Shown: positions 1 through 8,708, counted from the first letter of the stretch. The stretch is 28,847 nt of DNA from JAVZJR01 sp037447235 (GCA_037447235.1 JBBIHC010000012.1:1-28847), one strand, 5' to 3'. Numbers and translations are program-made. The notes: generated by a model not told the origin, from the sequence alone.

Positions 1-409
1 ATTGCGTTCCTCCGAAGGCAGTCTCCAGGCTGGACTCTAATATAAGTTTTGTTGCTTCCCCCATATATATGGGAATGTCCGGATGAAGGTATGTCAGGTG
101 TTCTATATGGTCAAAATGCGCGTGGCTTATCACCACGCCGTCATATTTCGGCGGCGTGAAAGGCAGGGAAGTTTTTTCTATGGCTTTTTTGGAATAAAGC
201 CCCTTCAATTGCGGCACAAGGTCAAATGCAAAATAATCCCGCAGCCCAAACCTACCTCTTGGCTTCAGGTATGCCTCTGGCACGAAATATTCGTCAAGCA
301 AAGTGAATGACTGGCCGAAATCCAGAAATATCCCACTGTGCCTGTCTTCAATAAGAAACTTGTTTCCGCCTATTTCATCAATGCCCCCATAGGCAGTTAT
401 CGTTACCAT
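1..409 (-). CDS. Metallo-beta-lactamase-fold hydrolase, RNase J-like (partial, N-terminal 136 residues)
   Basis: The gene starts at the ATG at 407-409 and runs off the left edge, so only its first 136 residues are visible. The opening pattern GGIDEIGGN, followed by an LDFG strand, resembles MBL-fold nucleases of the RNase J/beta-CASP kind. The metal-binding motif HAHFDH (HxHxDH, residues 96-101) is intact. Known members hydrolyse RNA or other phosphoesters using two Zn ions. A beta-CASP domain would lie beyond the edge, so the RNase assignment is not proven. The start is 14 nt past the HAD gene stop, so this is probably the last visible gene of the minus-strand operon that begins near 5619. 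Confidence 0.8.
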   Translation of the reverse strand, partial: MVTITAYGGIDEIGGNKFLIEDRHSGIFLDFGQSFTLLDEYFVPEAYLKPRGRFGLRDYFAFDLVPQLKGLYSKKAIEKTSLPFTPPKYDGVVISHAHFDHIEHLTYLHPDIPIYMGEATKLILESSLETAFGGTQ

Positions 410-423
410 CCGCTTACCTCTTT

Positions 424-1113
424 TCACCGTTCTTTGATCTTCTCCAAGACCGCCAGCAGGTCCTCAAATTTTTCTATTTCATAATCAGCGGTCTCGTTTG
501 CGGCGTTCCACATTCCGTACTTTGCAAGGCAGGTTTTCATCCCAACCGCCCTTGCGCCTGCGATATCCTTTGCCGGGTTGTCGCCTACGAAGAGGCACGC
601 CGCCGGCCCAACGTTTAACTTTTCTGCTGCAAGCATGAATGCCGAATGGTGCGGCTTTTGGTTTTTTGCATCGTCTTTTGTGATGACCGCATCAAATTCG
701 TTTTCCAGGCCGGTGAGAACAAGCCTTTGCCAGGCCTTGTTTCGCGGGGCGTCAGTGACTATGGCAAGGCGCAGCCCGCTTTCCCGGAGCCTGCGAAGAG
801 TCGGTTTGACCATGGGGTAGGGCTTCAGTATCTCAAATTTTTTCTTCAGATATGCGATTATGGCTGCCTGCTGTATTTTTTCCGCTTTGTTGACCTCAAG
901 GTTATATTGTTTGACTACGTCCGCGAAGGTTTTTTGGTATTCTATCCCTTTTTCATCATAAACCGAGAATATCTTTCCGTATGCCTCTATTTCGGTTGCC
1001 GGCAGCCCCTGGGCGACCATCACTTTCGCCGCTGCCTTCGCGCTTTCTTTCTTGAATGTGAGAAAATCTATCAGCGTATTGTCAAGATCAAACAATGCGG
1101 CTTCTATAGCCAT
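424..1113 (-). CDS. HAD-superfamily phosphatase
   Basis: This 229-residue protein has the HAD hydrolase motifs in order: motif I FDLDNT (nucleophile Asp9, acid-base Asp11), motif II TDAP near residue 120, a lysine region around KDDAKNQKPH, and motif IV GDNPAKDIAGA. The insert after motif I is helical, as in C1-cap phosphatases such as phosphoglycolate phosphatase or pyrophosphatase PpaX. It would be a cytoplasmic Mg-dependent phosphatase of unknown substrate. The start overlaps the end of the upstream HEAT gene by 26 nt, which indicates translational coupling within the same operon. Confidence 0.88.
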   Translation of the reverse strand: MAIEAALFDLDNTLIDFLTFKKESAKAAAKVMVAQGLPATEIEAYGKIFSVYDEKGIEYQKTFADVVKQYNLEVNKAEKIQQAAIIAYLKKKFEILKPYPMVKPTLRRLRESGLRLAIVTDAPRNKAWQRLVLTGLENEFDAVITKDDAKNQKPHHSAFMLAAEKLNVGPAACLFVGDNPAKDIAGARAVGMKTCLAKYGMWNAANETADYEIEKFEDLLAVLEKIKER

Positions 1114-1656
1114 GTTTACTGATTAGCGCAGACACCTTTTTATTCTTATTCGCTTTATTTTTGGGCGGTTTTACGGTTTCGTCCTTCAGCAATTCGCCAT
1201 CCGCTGCACCTGGCGCCAATGCCGCCCTTCTTCTGTGTTTTTCTCCGCTGCCAAGGGCATTAACCAAACTTATGACCGCTGGGTTATTAATGGCTGCCAA
1301 TGCTTCTGCAGCCCCCTTCCTTATGACGGCATTTTTGTTTCCAAGCGCTTTAAGCAAGGCAGGCACGGCCAGATTGTCCATATATACCAAGGCTTCAATT
1401 GCGGTTTCCCTTACGCATTTGCTCTNNNNNNNNNNNNNNNNNNNNNNNNNNNNNNNNNNNNNNNNNNNNNNNNNNNNNNNNNNNNNNNNNNNNNNNNNNN
1501 NNNNNNNNNNNNNNNNNNNNNNNNNGCTCTGGTATACCTGTTTGATTCGCCCAGCGCCCTGACAAGGCAGCCGATGACTTCTTTCCCATAAGACACTATG
1601 GCGTTGATGTCGCCCGTCTGGAGCATTTTTTTTACAGCGGCATAGGTAAGCTTCAT
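1088..1656 (-). CDS. HEAT-repeat protein, interrupted by an assembly gap
   Basis: The N-terminal part (from ATG 1654-1656) reads MKLTYAAVKKMLQTGDINAI and ends in a HEAT helix, ALGESNRYTR, at the gap. The C-terminal part emerges from the gap in a HEAT repeat (RETAIEALVYM, then VPALLKALGNKNAVIRKGAAEALAAI) and ends with a basic Lys/Arg/Asn-rich tail at 1088. HEAT repeats are protein-protein scaffolds of about 31 residues, similar to PBS-lyase-type repeats. The two halves share the repeat register, so at least one repeat must be hidden in the Ns. It starts 6 nt after the RtcB stop and overlaps the HAD gene. True length is unknown, and a specific partner cannot be named. Confidence 0.75.
1426..1525. 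other. Assembly gap (100 Ns)
   Basis: Exactly 100 N characters, the conventional placeholder for a gap of unknown size. Both flanks carry the pentamer gctct (1421-1425 and 1526-1530). The gap falls inside tandem HEAT-repeat coding sequence, so collapsed repeats are a likely cause. Confidence 0.99.
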
Positions 1657-1662
1657 GTGCGC

Positions 1663-3096
1663 TCAGCCTTTTACCACGCCCAAAGGCCTTAATTTCGCCA
1701 CGATGTCGCTTATGCCTGCGTCCTGCACGCTTTGGACCACGTCGTCAATGCTCTTGTAGGCGTCCGGCGCTTCTTCTGCTATCACTTTCGGCTCGGTTGC
1801 GCGGACATAAATCTTGTTCCGCTCCCAAAGCTCCCTGGCAACTTCATTTCCGCGATGAGTCCTTATCGCTTCTCCGCGGCTCATCGTCCTGCCTGCGCCG
1901 TGGCAGGTTGTTCCGAATGCAACCTCAAGCCCGGCAGGATTCCCGACAAGCACATAGCTGGCGGTTCCCATGCTGCCCGGTATTATCACCGGCTGTCCGA
2001 TATTTATGTAAGCTGAAGGCAATTCCGGCCTGCCCTTCGGGAAAGCTCTTGTTGCGCCCTTCCGGTGGACTATTAGCTTCATTCTTTTTCCATCCACCAC
2101 ATGCTCCTCAAACTTTGCTATGTTGTGGGCAACATCGTAAACAAGTTTCATCTGTTCTCCGGTTCCTTTCCCAAAAACCTTATCAAAACTTTCCCTCGTC
2201 CAGTGGGCGATGATGTGGCGGTTGGTGAATGCGTAATTAACAGCGCAGCGCATTCCTGCGAGATAGTCCTGCGCTTCCTTGCTATCAAGCGAAGCATAAG
2301 CAAGTTCCGGATCAGGCAGCCATAATCCCTTCTTTCTGGCGAGATTGAGGATCGGCGGTATGCTGTCGCTGCATATCTGATGACCGTAACCGCGGGAGCC
2401 GCAATGAATCATCACAGTTACTTTTCCCTCCTCAAGGCCGAACGCCTTTGCCATGTCTTTTTTGAATATTTTTTCAACCACCTGCATTTCAAGAAAGTGG
2501 TTTCCGGCGCCAAGGGTGCCAAACTGGCTTTTTCCCCTTTTTTTCGCTGTCGCCGAAACCTTCGCAGGATCCGCGCCTTCAATCCTGCCGTACTCTTCAC
2601 AGTGTTCCTTGTCTTCCTTTGTTCCATACCCTCTTTCCAGCGCCCAGTCAACGCCAAGCGACGCCGCCTCGTCAAGCTCATCGTGGCTTAGCTTTATCCT
2701 GCCTTCGCTGCCGACTCCGCTTGGCACGTCTTTGAAAATCGTATCGCAGAGCCGCTTTATCTCCGGCCGCACTTCCTCGGCGGTAAGCGGCGTCGTGAGC
2801 AGGCGAACGCCGCAGTTTATGTCATACCCGACGCCGCCCGGGCTGACTATTCCGTTTTCAGCGTCAAATGCGGCAACGCCGCCTATGGGGAAGCCGTATC
2901 CTTCGTGGCCGTCCGGCATGAGCAGGGCGTGTTTCACTATCCCCGGCAGGCCGGCAACATTTCGCAGCTGCTGCAAGGTCCTGTCTTTTTTTACGCCCTC
3001 TATGATATTGTCATTGGCGAATACATACGCCGGCACCTTCATTTCCCCTTCCGGTTCCGCTTTCCACACTGCTTCGCGGATTTTTTTTAGTTGCAT
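1663..3096 (-). CDS. rtcB: RNA-splicing ligase RtcB
   Basis: This protein of about 477 residues has the RtcB signature blocks: PDGHEGYGFPIGG, the GYDINCGVR metal-site block, HCGSRGYGH, YDVAHNIAK, the GMP-accepting histidine region HRKGATRAF, and CHGAGRTMSR near the C-terminus. RtcB joins 2',3'-cyclic phosphate or 3'-phosphate RNA ends to 5'-OH ends with GTP and Mn, and is the archaeal tRNA-intron ligase. The preferred start is ATG 3094-3096, because GGTGAT lies 4 nt upstream and the family normally begins MxLKKI. ATG at 3102 and GTG at 3105 are in-frame alternatives. No archease gene is adjacent. The ligase fits with the intron-bearing tRNA-Ser gene at 13041-13171. Confidence 0.96.
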   Translation of the reverse strand: MQLKKIREAVWKAEPEGEMKVPAYVFANDNIIEGVKKDRTLQQLRNVAGLPGIVKHALLMPDGHEGYGFPIGGVAAFDAENGIVSPGGVGYDINCGVRLLTTPLTAEEVRPEIKRLCDTIFKDVPSGVGSEGRIKLSHDELDEAASLGVDWALERGYGTKEDKEHCEEYGRIEGADPAKVSATAKKRGKSQFGTLGAGNHFLEMQVVEKIFKKDMAKAFGLEEGKVTVMIHCGSRGYGHQICSDSIPPILNLARKKGLWLPDPELAYASLDSKEAQDYLAGMRCAVNYAFTNRHIIAHWTRESFDKVFGKGTGEQMKLVYDVAHNIAKFEEHVVDGKRMKLIVHRKGATRAFPKGRPELPSAYINIGQPVIIPGSMGTASYVLVGNPAGLEVAFGTTCHGAGRTMSRGEAIRTHRGNEVARELWERNKIYVRATEPKVIAEEAPDAYKSIDDVVQSVQDAGISDIVAKLRPLGVVKG

Positions 3097-3107
3097 AACC
3101 ATCACCG

Positions 3108-4316
3108 CTAAAATATTTCCTTTATTTTTTTGACCGAATCAGCAAGCGCCTCTATGTCGTTTTGCGAGTTATAAATATAAAAACTTGCCCTATTCGTGCC
3201 CTGTGGCAGGCCAAGACGCAGGTGCAGCGGCATTGCGCAATGATGTCCGCTCCTTATCGCTATGCCGTCCCTGTCAAGAAGAAGACTGACATCGTGGGGG
3301 TGCATCCTGTCAAGCGAGAAGGAAACGAGGCCGACCCTTTTTTTTGCGTCCAAGGGGCCCACTATGCGCGCGCCGCACTCCTGCAGGCGTTCGATTGCAT
3401 ATGCGGTTAGCTCGTTTTCGTGCCTTCTTATCTTTTCAATTCCTATCTTATTTATGTAATCAATAGCAGCACCCAATCCGACCGCAGCATCAACCGCCGG
3501 GGTCCCTGCCTCGAATTTTGCCGGAATTTCATTCAACTCGAATCCGCTCGTGCTCGCCTTTTTGACCATCTCGCTGCCGTATAAAAGCGGCTCCATCGAT
3601 TCAAGAAGCTGTTTTTTCCCGTAAAGCACGCCAATGCCAAAAGGCGCAAGCATCTTGTGGCCGGAAAATGCGAGAAAGTCGCAGCCAAGCTCTTTTACAT
3701 CCAGTTTCATATGGGGCGCTGCCTGCGCGCCGTCAACTACCGTGACCGCCCCGGTTTCCTTTGCTATCCTACACACTTTTTTTATGTCGTTTATCGTGCC
3801 AAGCACGTTTGATGCCATTGTTATGGCTACGATTCGCGCCCGGTCAATCTTCTCAAAATCGCCCTCATCCAGCGTGCCGTCGTCTTTTATGTCAATCACC
3901 AAAAGTTCCGATGACTTTTTGTCTGAAAGCCGCTGCCACGGGACGAAATTGCTGTGGTGCTCCATTATCGTTGTCGTTATGTTGTCCCTGCTGCCGCAGA
4001 AAGGCATCCCATATCCGTACATCACAGTGTTGATGGCTTCCGTGGTGTTTCTTGTGAATATCACCTCGTTTTCTCCGCAGCCCACAAAAGACGCGATTTT
4101 TTTCCGCGTTTCCTCGTACGCTTCGGTGGCCTCTTCGGAAAGCCTGTGCAGGCTGCGCGCGACGTTGGCATTGCTGTTTTCCCAAAATCTTTTTACCGCC
4201 TCCATTACCTGCCGTGGCCTCTGTGAGGTGGCCGCCGAGTCAAGATAAACGATGGGCCTGTCGTTTATGTCTCTTGATAAAATTGGAAAGTCTTCCCTGC
4301 ATATTGCCTCAATCAT
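3108..4316 (-). CDS. sufS: Cysteine desulfurase, group II (SufS/CsdA type)
   Basis: This 402-residue PLP enzyme would remove sulfur from cysteine as a protein persulfide for Fe-S cluster or tRNA thiolation pathways. The PLP lysine is Lys221 in SGHK, the cofactor aspartate lies in VDGAQAAPH, and the catalytic cysteine is Cys360 in the type-II motif RSGHHCAMPL. It ends 11 nt before the preferred RtcB start and overlaps the KH gene by 4 nt (ATGA), so it is translationally coupled. No SufB, SufC, SufD, SufE or SufU gene is near. A second, IscS-type enzyme lies at 25431, which suggests separate sulfur-donor roles. Its place among RNA genes makes a role in tRNA sulfur modification possible, but that is inference. 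Confidence 0.93.
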   Translation of the reverse strand: MIEAICREDFPILSRDINDRPIVYLDSAATSQRPRQVMEAVKRFWENSNANVARSLHRLSEEATEAYEETRKKIASFVGCGENEVIFTRNTTEAINTVMYGYGMPFCGSRDNITTTIMEHHSNFVPWQRLSDKKSSELLVIDIKDDGTLDEGDFEKIDRARIVAITMASNVLGTINDIKKVCRIAKETGAVTVVDGAQAAPHMKLDVKELGCDFLAFSGHKMLAPFGIGVLYGKKQLLESMEPLLYGSEMVKKASTSGFELNEIPAKFEAGTPAVDAAVGLGAAIDYINKIGIEKIRRHENELTAYAIERLQECGARIVGPLDAKKRVGLVSFSLDRMHPHDVSLLLDRDGIAIRSGHHCAMPLHLRLGLPQGTNRASFYIYNSQNDIEALADSVKKIKEIF

Positions 4317-4831
4317 CCCCTCAGCCTCTCTTCAAAAAGTTTTCGCTTTGCTTCGGCAAGATACTTGTATACCGAGGCGTGCATCGCACCGTGAAGCAGT
4401 TTTTCAACTGCTGCCCGCGCGTATTCCATTGCGTCGAGTTTTGCCAAAATCGCTATCGTGTTGCCATACACACTTATCCTGCTTTCCGTGGCTTCCTCGA
4501 TCTCCTTTTTCATCCGCCCCTTTTCTCCTATTACCCGCCCCTTGACCCTTCTTATTTCGTTTTCGCTGCCGAATTCCTCTTTTAAATGGTAGACGTGCAG
4601 TCCGTAGTCCTTCTCAATTATCAAAAGCGCATCTTTCGGTTCAAAACCCCTGCCGATTGCGGCAATTACGTTCTTTGAAAAATAGATGTCGCTTGGCTCG
4701 CCGCTCAAACGGACCGCCCCCTCATCGTCTATCGCTATCTCTATGCCGCATTTCTTTTCCAGCATCTTTCTTGTTTTTTCGTCTTTTAATATCCTGAGGC
4801 GCTCCAGGGGTATTTTTATAATTTCTTCCAT
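4313..4831 (-). CDS. Archaeal Dim2/Pno1-like KH-domain RNA-binding protein
   Basis: This 172-residue protein begins MEEIIKIPLERLRILKDEKT, with a degenerate first KH-like unit, followed by a second KH domain with the GxxG loop in GRVIGEKGRMKKEIEE (about residues 95-110). The layout and length match the near-universal archaeal Dim2/Pno1 relatives, which bind the 3' end region of 16S rRNA and act in small-subunit maturation with Nob1. The C-terminal helix MHASVYKYLAEAKRKLFEERL is also typical. It overlaps SufS by 4 nt and the upstream HEAT gene by 16 nt. Confidence 0.88.
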   Translation of the reverse strand: MEEIIKIPLERLRILKDEKTRKMLEKKCGIEIAIDDEGAVRLSGEPSDIYFSKNVIAAIGRGFEPKDALLIIEKDYGLHVYHLKEEFGSENEIRRVKGRVIGEKGRMKKEIEEATESRISVYGNTIAILAKLDAMEYARAAVEKLLHGAMHASVYKYLAEAKRKLFEERLRG

Positions 4832-5619
4832 TTCATCACTATCCTGCGCAGTGTTTTTTTTGTTTTTTCGTCAGTTTCGCTTTCAATCTTGTTTCTTATT
4901 GTTTCCAAAATGTCCTGCCCAAGCTTCATTCTTTTCAACGCGTCCGCAGCCGCCCTTCTTATCCCCACATCCCAGTTTGAGAGGAGGGATGCTACCGTTC
5001 TTGCACTTTCTTCATCGTCTGCCGCGGAAAGCGCGGCTATCGCGTTTAACTGGTTCTCCACCGTGTCGCCTTGCGCGAATATCTTCAATTCCTGTTTCAC
5101 CGCGGCAGATAGTTCTTTGTCTTTTATTCCGGGAAGGTATGACAAGGCTACTGGGTACGCCGCGGTTTTTCTCAGCGCCTCTTTGAAAAACATCATAAGC
5201 TTTTGCCGGTATTCGTTCCTTTTCATCGCCCTGCCGAGCGCCTTCGTTATTGCTGCGGCAGCATCCGCATTGTTTGCACCCTCTTCCAGCAGCCGCAGCA
5301 GCGCATCTTCGGATCCGCTGTCAATGAAAAATTCCACAAGACTCGCACCCACGGCGTAAGGTTTTGTTCCATATGTTTTTGCGTTTTTCTCTTTGAGGAG
5401 CGGTATTGCCATATTTATAAAAATAAAGCGGTGCTCCTTTGCCTGCGACAAGGTCTTTTCGCTTAGCTCTTTCTTTTGTGCCTTTGCGTCCATAATCTCC
5501 CAAAACAAATCCCTGATGTTCTTGTCCGGGCGGAGCCCGAATCTTTCCAACCTGGGCCTGGCTGTTTTTTCTTCCTCAGCCCCCGCGTCGTCATCTCCGC
5601 CGTGCGTCTGTTTTGGCAT
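4816..5619 (-). CDS. HEAT-like helical repeat protein
   Basis: This 267-residue cytoplasmic protein has an acidic, disordered N-terminus (about 25 residues) followed by alpha-helical pairs. The C-terminal third has recognisable HEAT repeats (NQLNAIAALSAADDEESART, then WDVGIRRAAADALKRMK). It probably acts as a binding scaffold and carries no catalytic motif. It is the first gene of the minus-strand operon; a 150-nt AT-rich divergent promoter region separates it from the chaperone operon. It overlaps the KH gene by 16 nt. The function is unknown; an RNA or ribosome-maturation scaffold is only a contextual guess. Confidence 0.75.
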   Translation of the reverse strand: MPKQTHGGDDDAGAEEEKTARPRLERFGLRPDKNIRDLFWEIMDAKAQKKELSEKTLSQAKEHRFIFINMAIPLLKEKNAKTYGTKPYAVGASLVEFFIDSGSEDALLRLLEEGANNADAAAAITKALGRAMKRNEYRQKLMMFFKEALRKTAAYPVALSYLPGIKDKELSAAVKQELKIFAQGDTVENQLNAIAALSAADDEESARTVASLLSNWDVGIRRAAADALKRMKLGQDILETIRNKIESETDEKTKKTLRRIVMKWKKL

Positions 5620-5769
5620 AACCTGCTATTTCTTAAAACTCATTAATAATATTTTGCTCAGCCCCCGCACTTTTTATAAAGACAGCGCGGTAATCCATTG
5701 TTATCAAAATTTTAATAAAATGTTAAAATTTCAAAATATTTTTAAATTTTTCCTTACTTATACTGGTTC
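5620..5769. promoter_or_regulatory. Divergent promoter region (HEAT operon / chaperone operon)
   Basis: This 150-bp AT-rich spacer lies between divergent operons. On the plus strand a TATA-like box, TTTAAATT (5741-5748), lies about 26 nt before ATG 5770, the spacing expected for a leaderless archaeal transcript. A small inverted repeat, TTTTAA/TTAAAA (about 5710-5728), lies just upstream and could bind a regulator. That is weak evidence in such AT-rich DNA. Confidence 0.55.
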
Positions 5770-6252
5770 ATGGTCGGGCATGGAATGAGATCTGCAGGCA
5801 GGCAGAGAGCAAGAAGACTCAAGGTTGTCAGGCTTGAGCCAAAAAAAAGAAAACAAAAGAGCACATGCGCACAGATCTCGCTGCGCAATATTGACGAGCC
5901 CAGGAATCCTGACCTTGAATCTCATATAGAATGGCTGTTCAAGTGCCTCGGCTTCGGCGACGAGGAGGACCGGCTCGCGAAAGAGGTTTTTAAGGAAATC
6001 CTCAAAAATGCCCGCAACGGAATTCGCTCTGCCGACATAAGAGGCAAATGCAACGTTACGCAGGGCGCGGTGGTCTATCATCTCAACACGCTTATGCAAA
6101 AAGGCCTTGTGATAAAACAGGGCAGATTATACTATCTAAAAAAACCGAGCGTGGAAGCGACGCTTGGCGAGCTTGAGGAAGAAATAGAGAGGCGCTTTGA
6201 GAGGATTAAAAGAGTTGCCAAGATGATGGATGAGATGATTGGTTGTGAGTGA
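5770..6252 (+). CDS. Winged-helix transcriptional regulator heading the chaperone operon
   Basis: This 160-residue protein has a very basic N-terminus (residues 1-35), a winged helix-turn-helix around residues 70-120 (ADIRGKCNVTQGAVVYHLN followed by a wing, KQGRLYYLKKP), and a C-terminal coiled coil (LEEEIERRFERIKRVAKMMD) suited to dimerisation. ATG 5770 is favoured because a TATA-like box sits about 26 nt upstream; ATG 5785 is an alternative. It is followed 1 nt later by grpE, then dnaK and dnaJ. A repressor of the heat-shock genes, analogous in role to HrcA but unrelated in fold, is a reasonable inference from position. Confidence 0.8.
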   Translation: MVGHGMRSAGRQRARRLKVVRLEPKKRKQKSTCAQISLRNIDEPRNPDLESHIEWLFKCLGFGDEEDRLAKEVFKEILKNARNGIRSADIRGKCNVTQGAVVYHLNTLMQKGLVIKQGRLYYLKKPSVEATLGELEEEIERRFERIKRVAKMMDEMIGCE

Positions 6253-6253
6253 T

Positions 6254-6805
6254 ATGGCAAAACAAAGCGGAGCCGAAAAGGCCGACAAAAAAGAAGATGC
6301 CAAAACAGGTCCGCAGATGCTTGGCAAAGAAAGCGAAGCCAGGATGCTTGGTGCGGCAAAGCAGCTGGAAGTCGGAGCAGAAAAGGATGCGGAAAACAAA
6401 AAAATCAGGGAACTTGAGGAGCGGCTGATCCGCCTTCAGGCAGATTTCCAAAACCACATAAAGAGAAGCGAAAGGCAGCAGGCTGAATTCGCAGATGCCA
6501 TACGCGCCAATATGCTTGTTGACATCCTTCCGGTGATAGACCAGCTGGAGGCAGCCCTCAGCCAAGAAAAGACGGAGGGGGGTTTTAGGGAAGGGGTGGA
6601 AATGATATACCGGAACCTGATGGGCATCCTGAGGAATGCCGGCCTTAAAGAGATGGATTCTTATGAGAAATTCGACCCCTACCTTCACGAAGCGATAAGA
6701 GTTGAGAAAGGCGAGGACGGGCGGATACTGGAGGTTGTCCAAAAGGGCTATATGTTTAAGGGAAAAGTTCTCCGGCACGCAAAGGTCGTTGTCGGAAGAA
6801 AATAG
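6254..6805 (+). CDS. grpE: Co-chaperone GrpE (DnaK nucleotide exchange factor)
   Basis: This 183-residue protein starts at ATG 6254, one base after the regulator stop. It has a charged, low-complexity N-terminus, a long coiled-coil segment (NKKIRELEERLIRLQADFQNHIKRSER), then the GrpE core with the family signature around DILPVIDQLEAALS and the C-terminal beta domain ending in VVQKGYMFKGKVLRHAKVVV. GrpE dimers release ADP from DnaK. In archaea the DnaK system is generally regarded as acquired from bacteria. Gene order grpE-dnaK-dnaJ is the usual one. Confidence 0.95.
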   Translation: MAKQSGAEKADKKEDAKTGPQMLGKESEARMLGAAKQLEVGAEKDAENKKIRELEERLIRLQADFQNHIKRSERQQAEFADAIRANMLVDILPVIDQLEAALSQEKTEGGFREGVEMIYRNLMGILRNAGLKEMDSYEKFDPYLHEAIRVEKGEDGRILEVVQKGYMFKGKVLRHAKVVVGRK

Positions 6806-6820
6806 TAAAAAGGTGGTTTT

Positions 6821-8704
6821 ATGGGAAAGATAATAGGAATTGATCTGGGGACTTCAAACTCCGCTGCGGCATATCTGGAGGGCGGCAAGCCGAGGATAAT
6901 ACCTAGCGCAGAAGGGACCTCCCAGTACGGGAAATCGTTTCCGAGCTATGTGGCGTTTACAAAGGATGGCATGCGGCTCGTTGGCGAGCCTGCCAAGAGG
7001 CAGCTTGTTGCAAATCCGGAGGGGACAGTGACTGGCTTCAAGCGCAAGATGGGGACGACTTTTAAGTACAAAGTGCACAACAAGGAATACACGCCGCAGG
7101 AGCTGTCGGCCTTTTTATTGCAAAAAATAAAAAAGGATGCGGAGGCGCACCTGGGCGAGCCTGTTACGCAGGCAGTCATAACCGTCCCGGCTTATTTCAA
7201 TGACAACCAGAGGCAGGCTACGAAAGATGCGGGCAGGATCGCCGGCCTTGATGTTGTTCGCCTTGTGAACGAGCCGACGGCAGCATGTCTTGCCTACGGC
7301 CTTGACAAGGTAGGCAAGGAAATGAAAATAATGGTATTTGATCTTGGCGGCGGCACCCTTGATGTTACCATAATGGAATTCGGCGGGGGCGTGTTTGAGG
7401 TAAAAGCCACTTCAGGGGACACGCAGCTTGGCGGCACTGACATGGACAGGATAATCGCCGAATTTCTGATTGACGAATTCAGGAAGCAGAGCGGGATTGA
7501 CGCCAGAAAAGACAAGCAGGCGGTGAACCGCATCTGGGAAGCGGCTGAAAAGGCAAAGATTGAGCTGTCAACAACATTGGAGAGCGAAATAAACCTGCCT
7601 TTCCTTGCGTCACTCAAAAATGAGCCGAAACATTTTTCCTACAAGCTCACAAGGGCAAAGCTTGAGGATCTTGTGAGGCCCGTCATTGAGAGGTGCGCCG
7701 GGCCGATAGAGCGTGCATTGGCGGATGCCAAATGCTCTCCGGCAGACATAGACAAGATAATACTGGTTGGCGGGCCGACAAGAATGCCGATTGTGCAAAA
7801 ATTCGTGGAAGATACGGTTGGCAAAAAGGTGGAAAGGGGCATCGACCCGATGGAATGCGTGGCAATGGGCGCCGCAGTCCAGGGTGGGGTTCTTTCCGGG
7901 GAGATAAAGGACATAGTCCTGCTTGATGTCACACCGCTTTCGCTTGGCATAGAAACGCTTGGCGGCATTATGACAAGGCTTATCGAGAGAAACACCACCA
8001 TACCAGTAAGAAAATCGCAGATATTCACAACAGCAGCAGACTTCCAGACCTCTGTTGACATCCACATTCTGCAGGGCGAAAGGCCGATGGCAAAGGACAA
8101 CATATCGCTCGGAAGGTTTACCCTGACCGGCATTCCGCCGGCGCCGCGCGGGGTGCCGCAGATAGAGGTCGCCTATGACATAGACGCAAACGGCATCCTT
8201 CACGTTTCCGCAAAAGACAAGGCGACCGGAAAGGAGCAGCGCATACAGATAGTCGCGCCGCATAAGATGGGGGAGGATGAGATACAGAAAATGATGAAAG
8301 AGGCAGAGCAATACAGCGAGCAGGACAAGGCAGCATACGAGCTTGCGCAGGCAAAGAACGACGCCGAGTCGGTGCTTTACATCACCGAAAAGACATTGGA
8401 AGAATTCAAGGACAAGATTACCGAAGAGCAAAAGAAAGAGATAAACACGGCGAAGGAAAATCTTTCCGAGGCCGTCAAGTCCAATGACCTTGCTAAAATA
8501 CGCGATGCAACCGCGCAGCTTAAAAAAGCCCTTGAAAAGACCGGCGGCTCCTTCTACCAGCAAACAGGCGGAGGGGGGCAGTCAGGCAGCGGCGGTTATG
8601 GCGGCGCAGAAGGGCCGGGAGCAGGGGGAAGCTATTCCGGAGGGGAAGGGAGCAGCACTTATCAGGGATATGGGGATGAGCATCAGAGAAACCCGGGGCA
8701 GTGA
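6821..8704 (+). CDS. dnaK: Chaperone DnaK (Hsp70)
   Basis: This 627-residue Hsp70 starts at ATG 6821 behind an AGGTGG ribosome-binding site. The nucleotide-binding domain shows IGIDLGTSNSAAA, the FDLGGGTLDVTI phosphate loop and LVGGPTRMP. The interdomain linker region reads IVLLDVTPLSLGIET, followed by the beta-sandwich substrate-binding domain and a helical lid. The tail (about residues 580-627) is Gly/Ser-rich and does not end in an EEVD-type motif. It is an ATP-dependent folding chaperone working with the flanking GrpE and DnaJ, and may also serve Fe-S scaffold transfer because an IscU gene lies at 26593. Confidence 0.97.
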   Translation: MGKIIGIDLGTSNSAAAYLEGGKPRIIPSAEGTSQYGKSFPSYVAFTKDGMRLVGEPAKRQLVANPEGTVTGFKRKMGTTFKYKVHNKEYTPQELSAFLLQKIKKDAEAHLGEPVTQAVITVPAYFNDNQRQATKDAGRIAGLDVVRLVNEPTAACLAYGLDKVGKEMKIMVFDLGGGTLDVTIMEFGGGVFEVKATSGDTQLGGTDMDRIIAEFLIDEFRKQSGIDARKDKQAVNRIWEAAEKAKIELSTTLESEINLPFLASLKNEPKHFSYKLTRAKLEDLVRPVIERCAGPIERALADAKCSPADIDKIILVGGPTRMPIVQKFVEDTVGKKVERGIDPMECVAMGAAVQGGVLSGEIKDIVLLDVTPLSLGIETLGGIMTRLIERNTTIPVRKSQIFTTAADFQTSVDIHILQGERPMAKDNISLGRFTLTGIPPAPRGVPQIEVAYDIDANGILHVSAKDKATGKEQRIQIVAPHKMGEDEIQKMMKEAEQYSEQDKAAYELAQAKNDAESVLYITEKTLEEFKDKITEEQKKEINTAKENLSEAVKSNDLAKIRDATAQLKKALEKTGGSFYQQTGGGGQSGSGGYGGAEGPGAGGSYSGGEGSSTYQGYGDEHQRNPGQ

Positions 8705-8708
8705 ATGA

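Noticed and set aside
1421..1530. Joining the HEAT halves directly through the shared gctct pentamer
   Set aside because: The join shifts the reading frame into a TAA and does not respect the HEAT repeat register.
2453..3133. 226-codon frame antisense to rtcB
   Set aside because: It lies opposite conserved RtcB motifs and has no independent evidence.
7610..8563. Long open frame antisense to dnaK (317 codons)
   Set aside because: It is a codon-bias shadow of dnaK with no recognisable domain or start signals.
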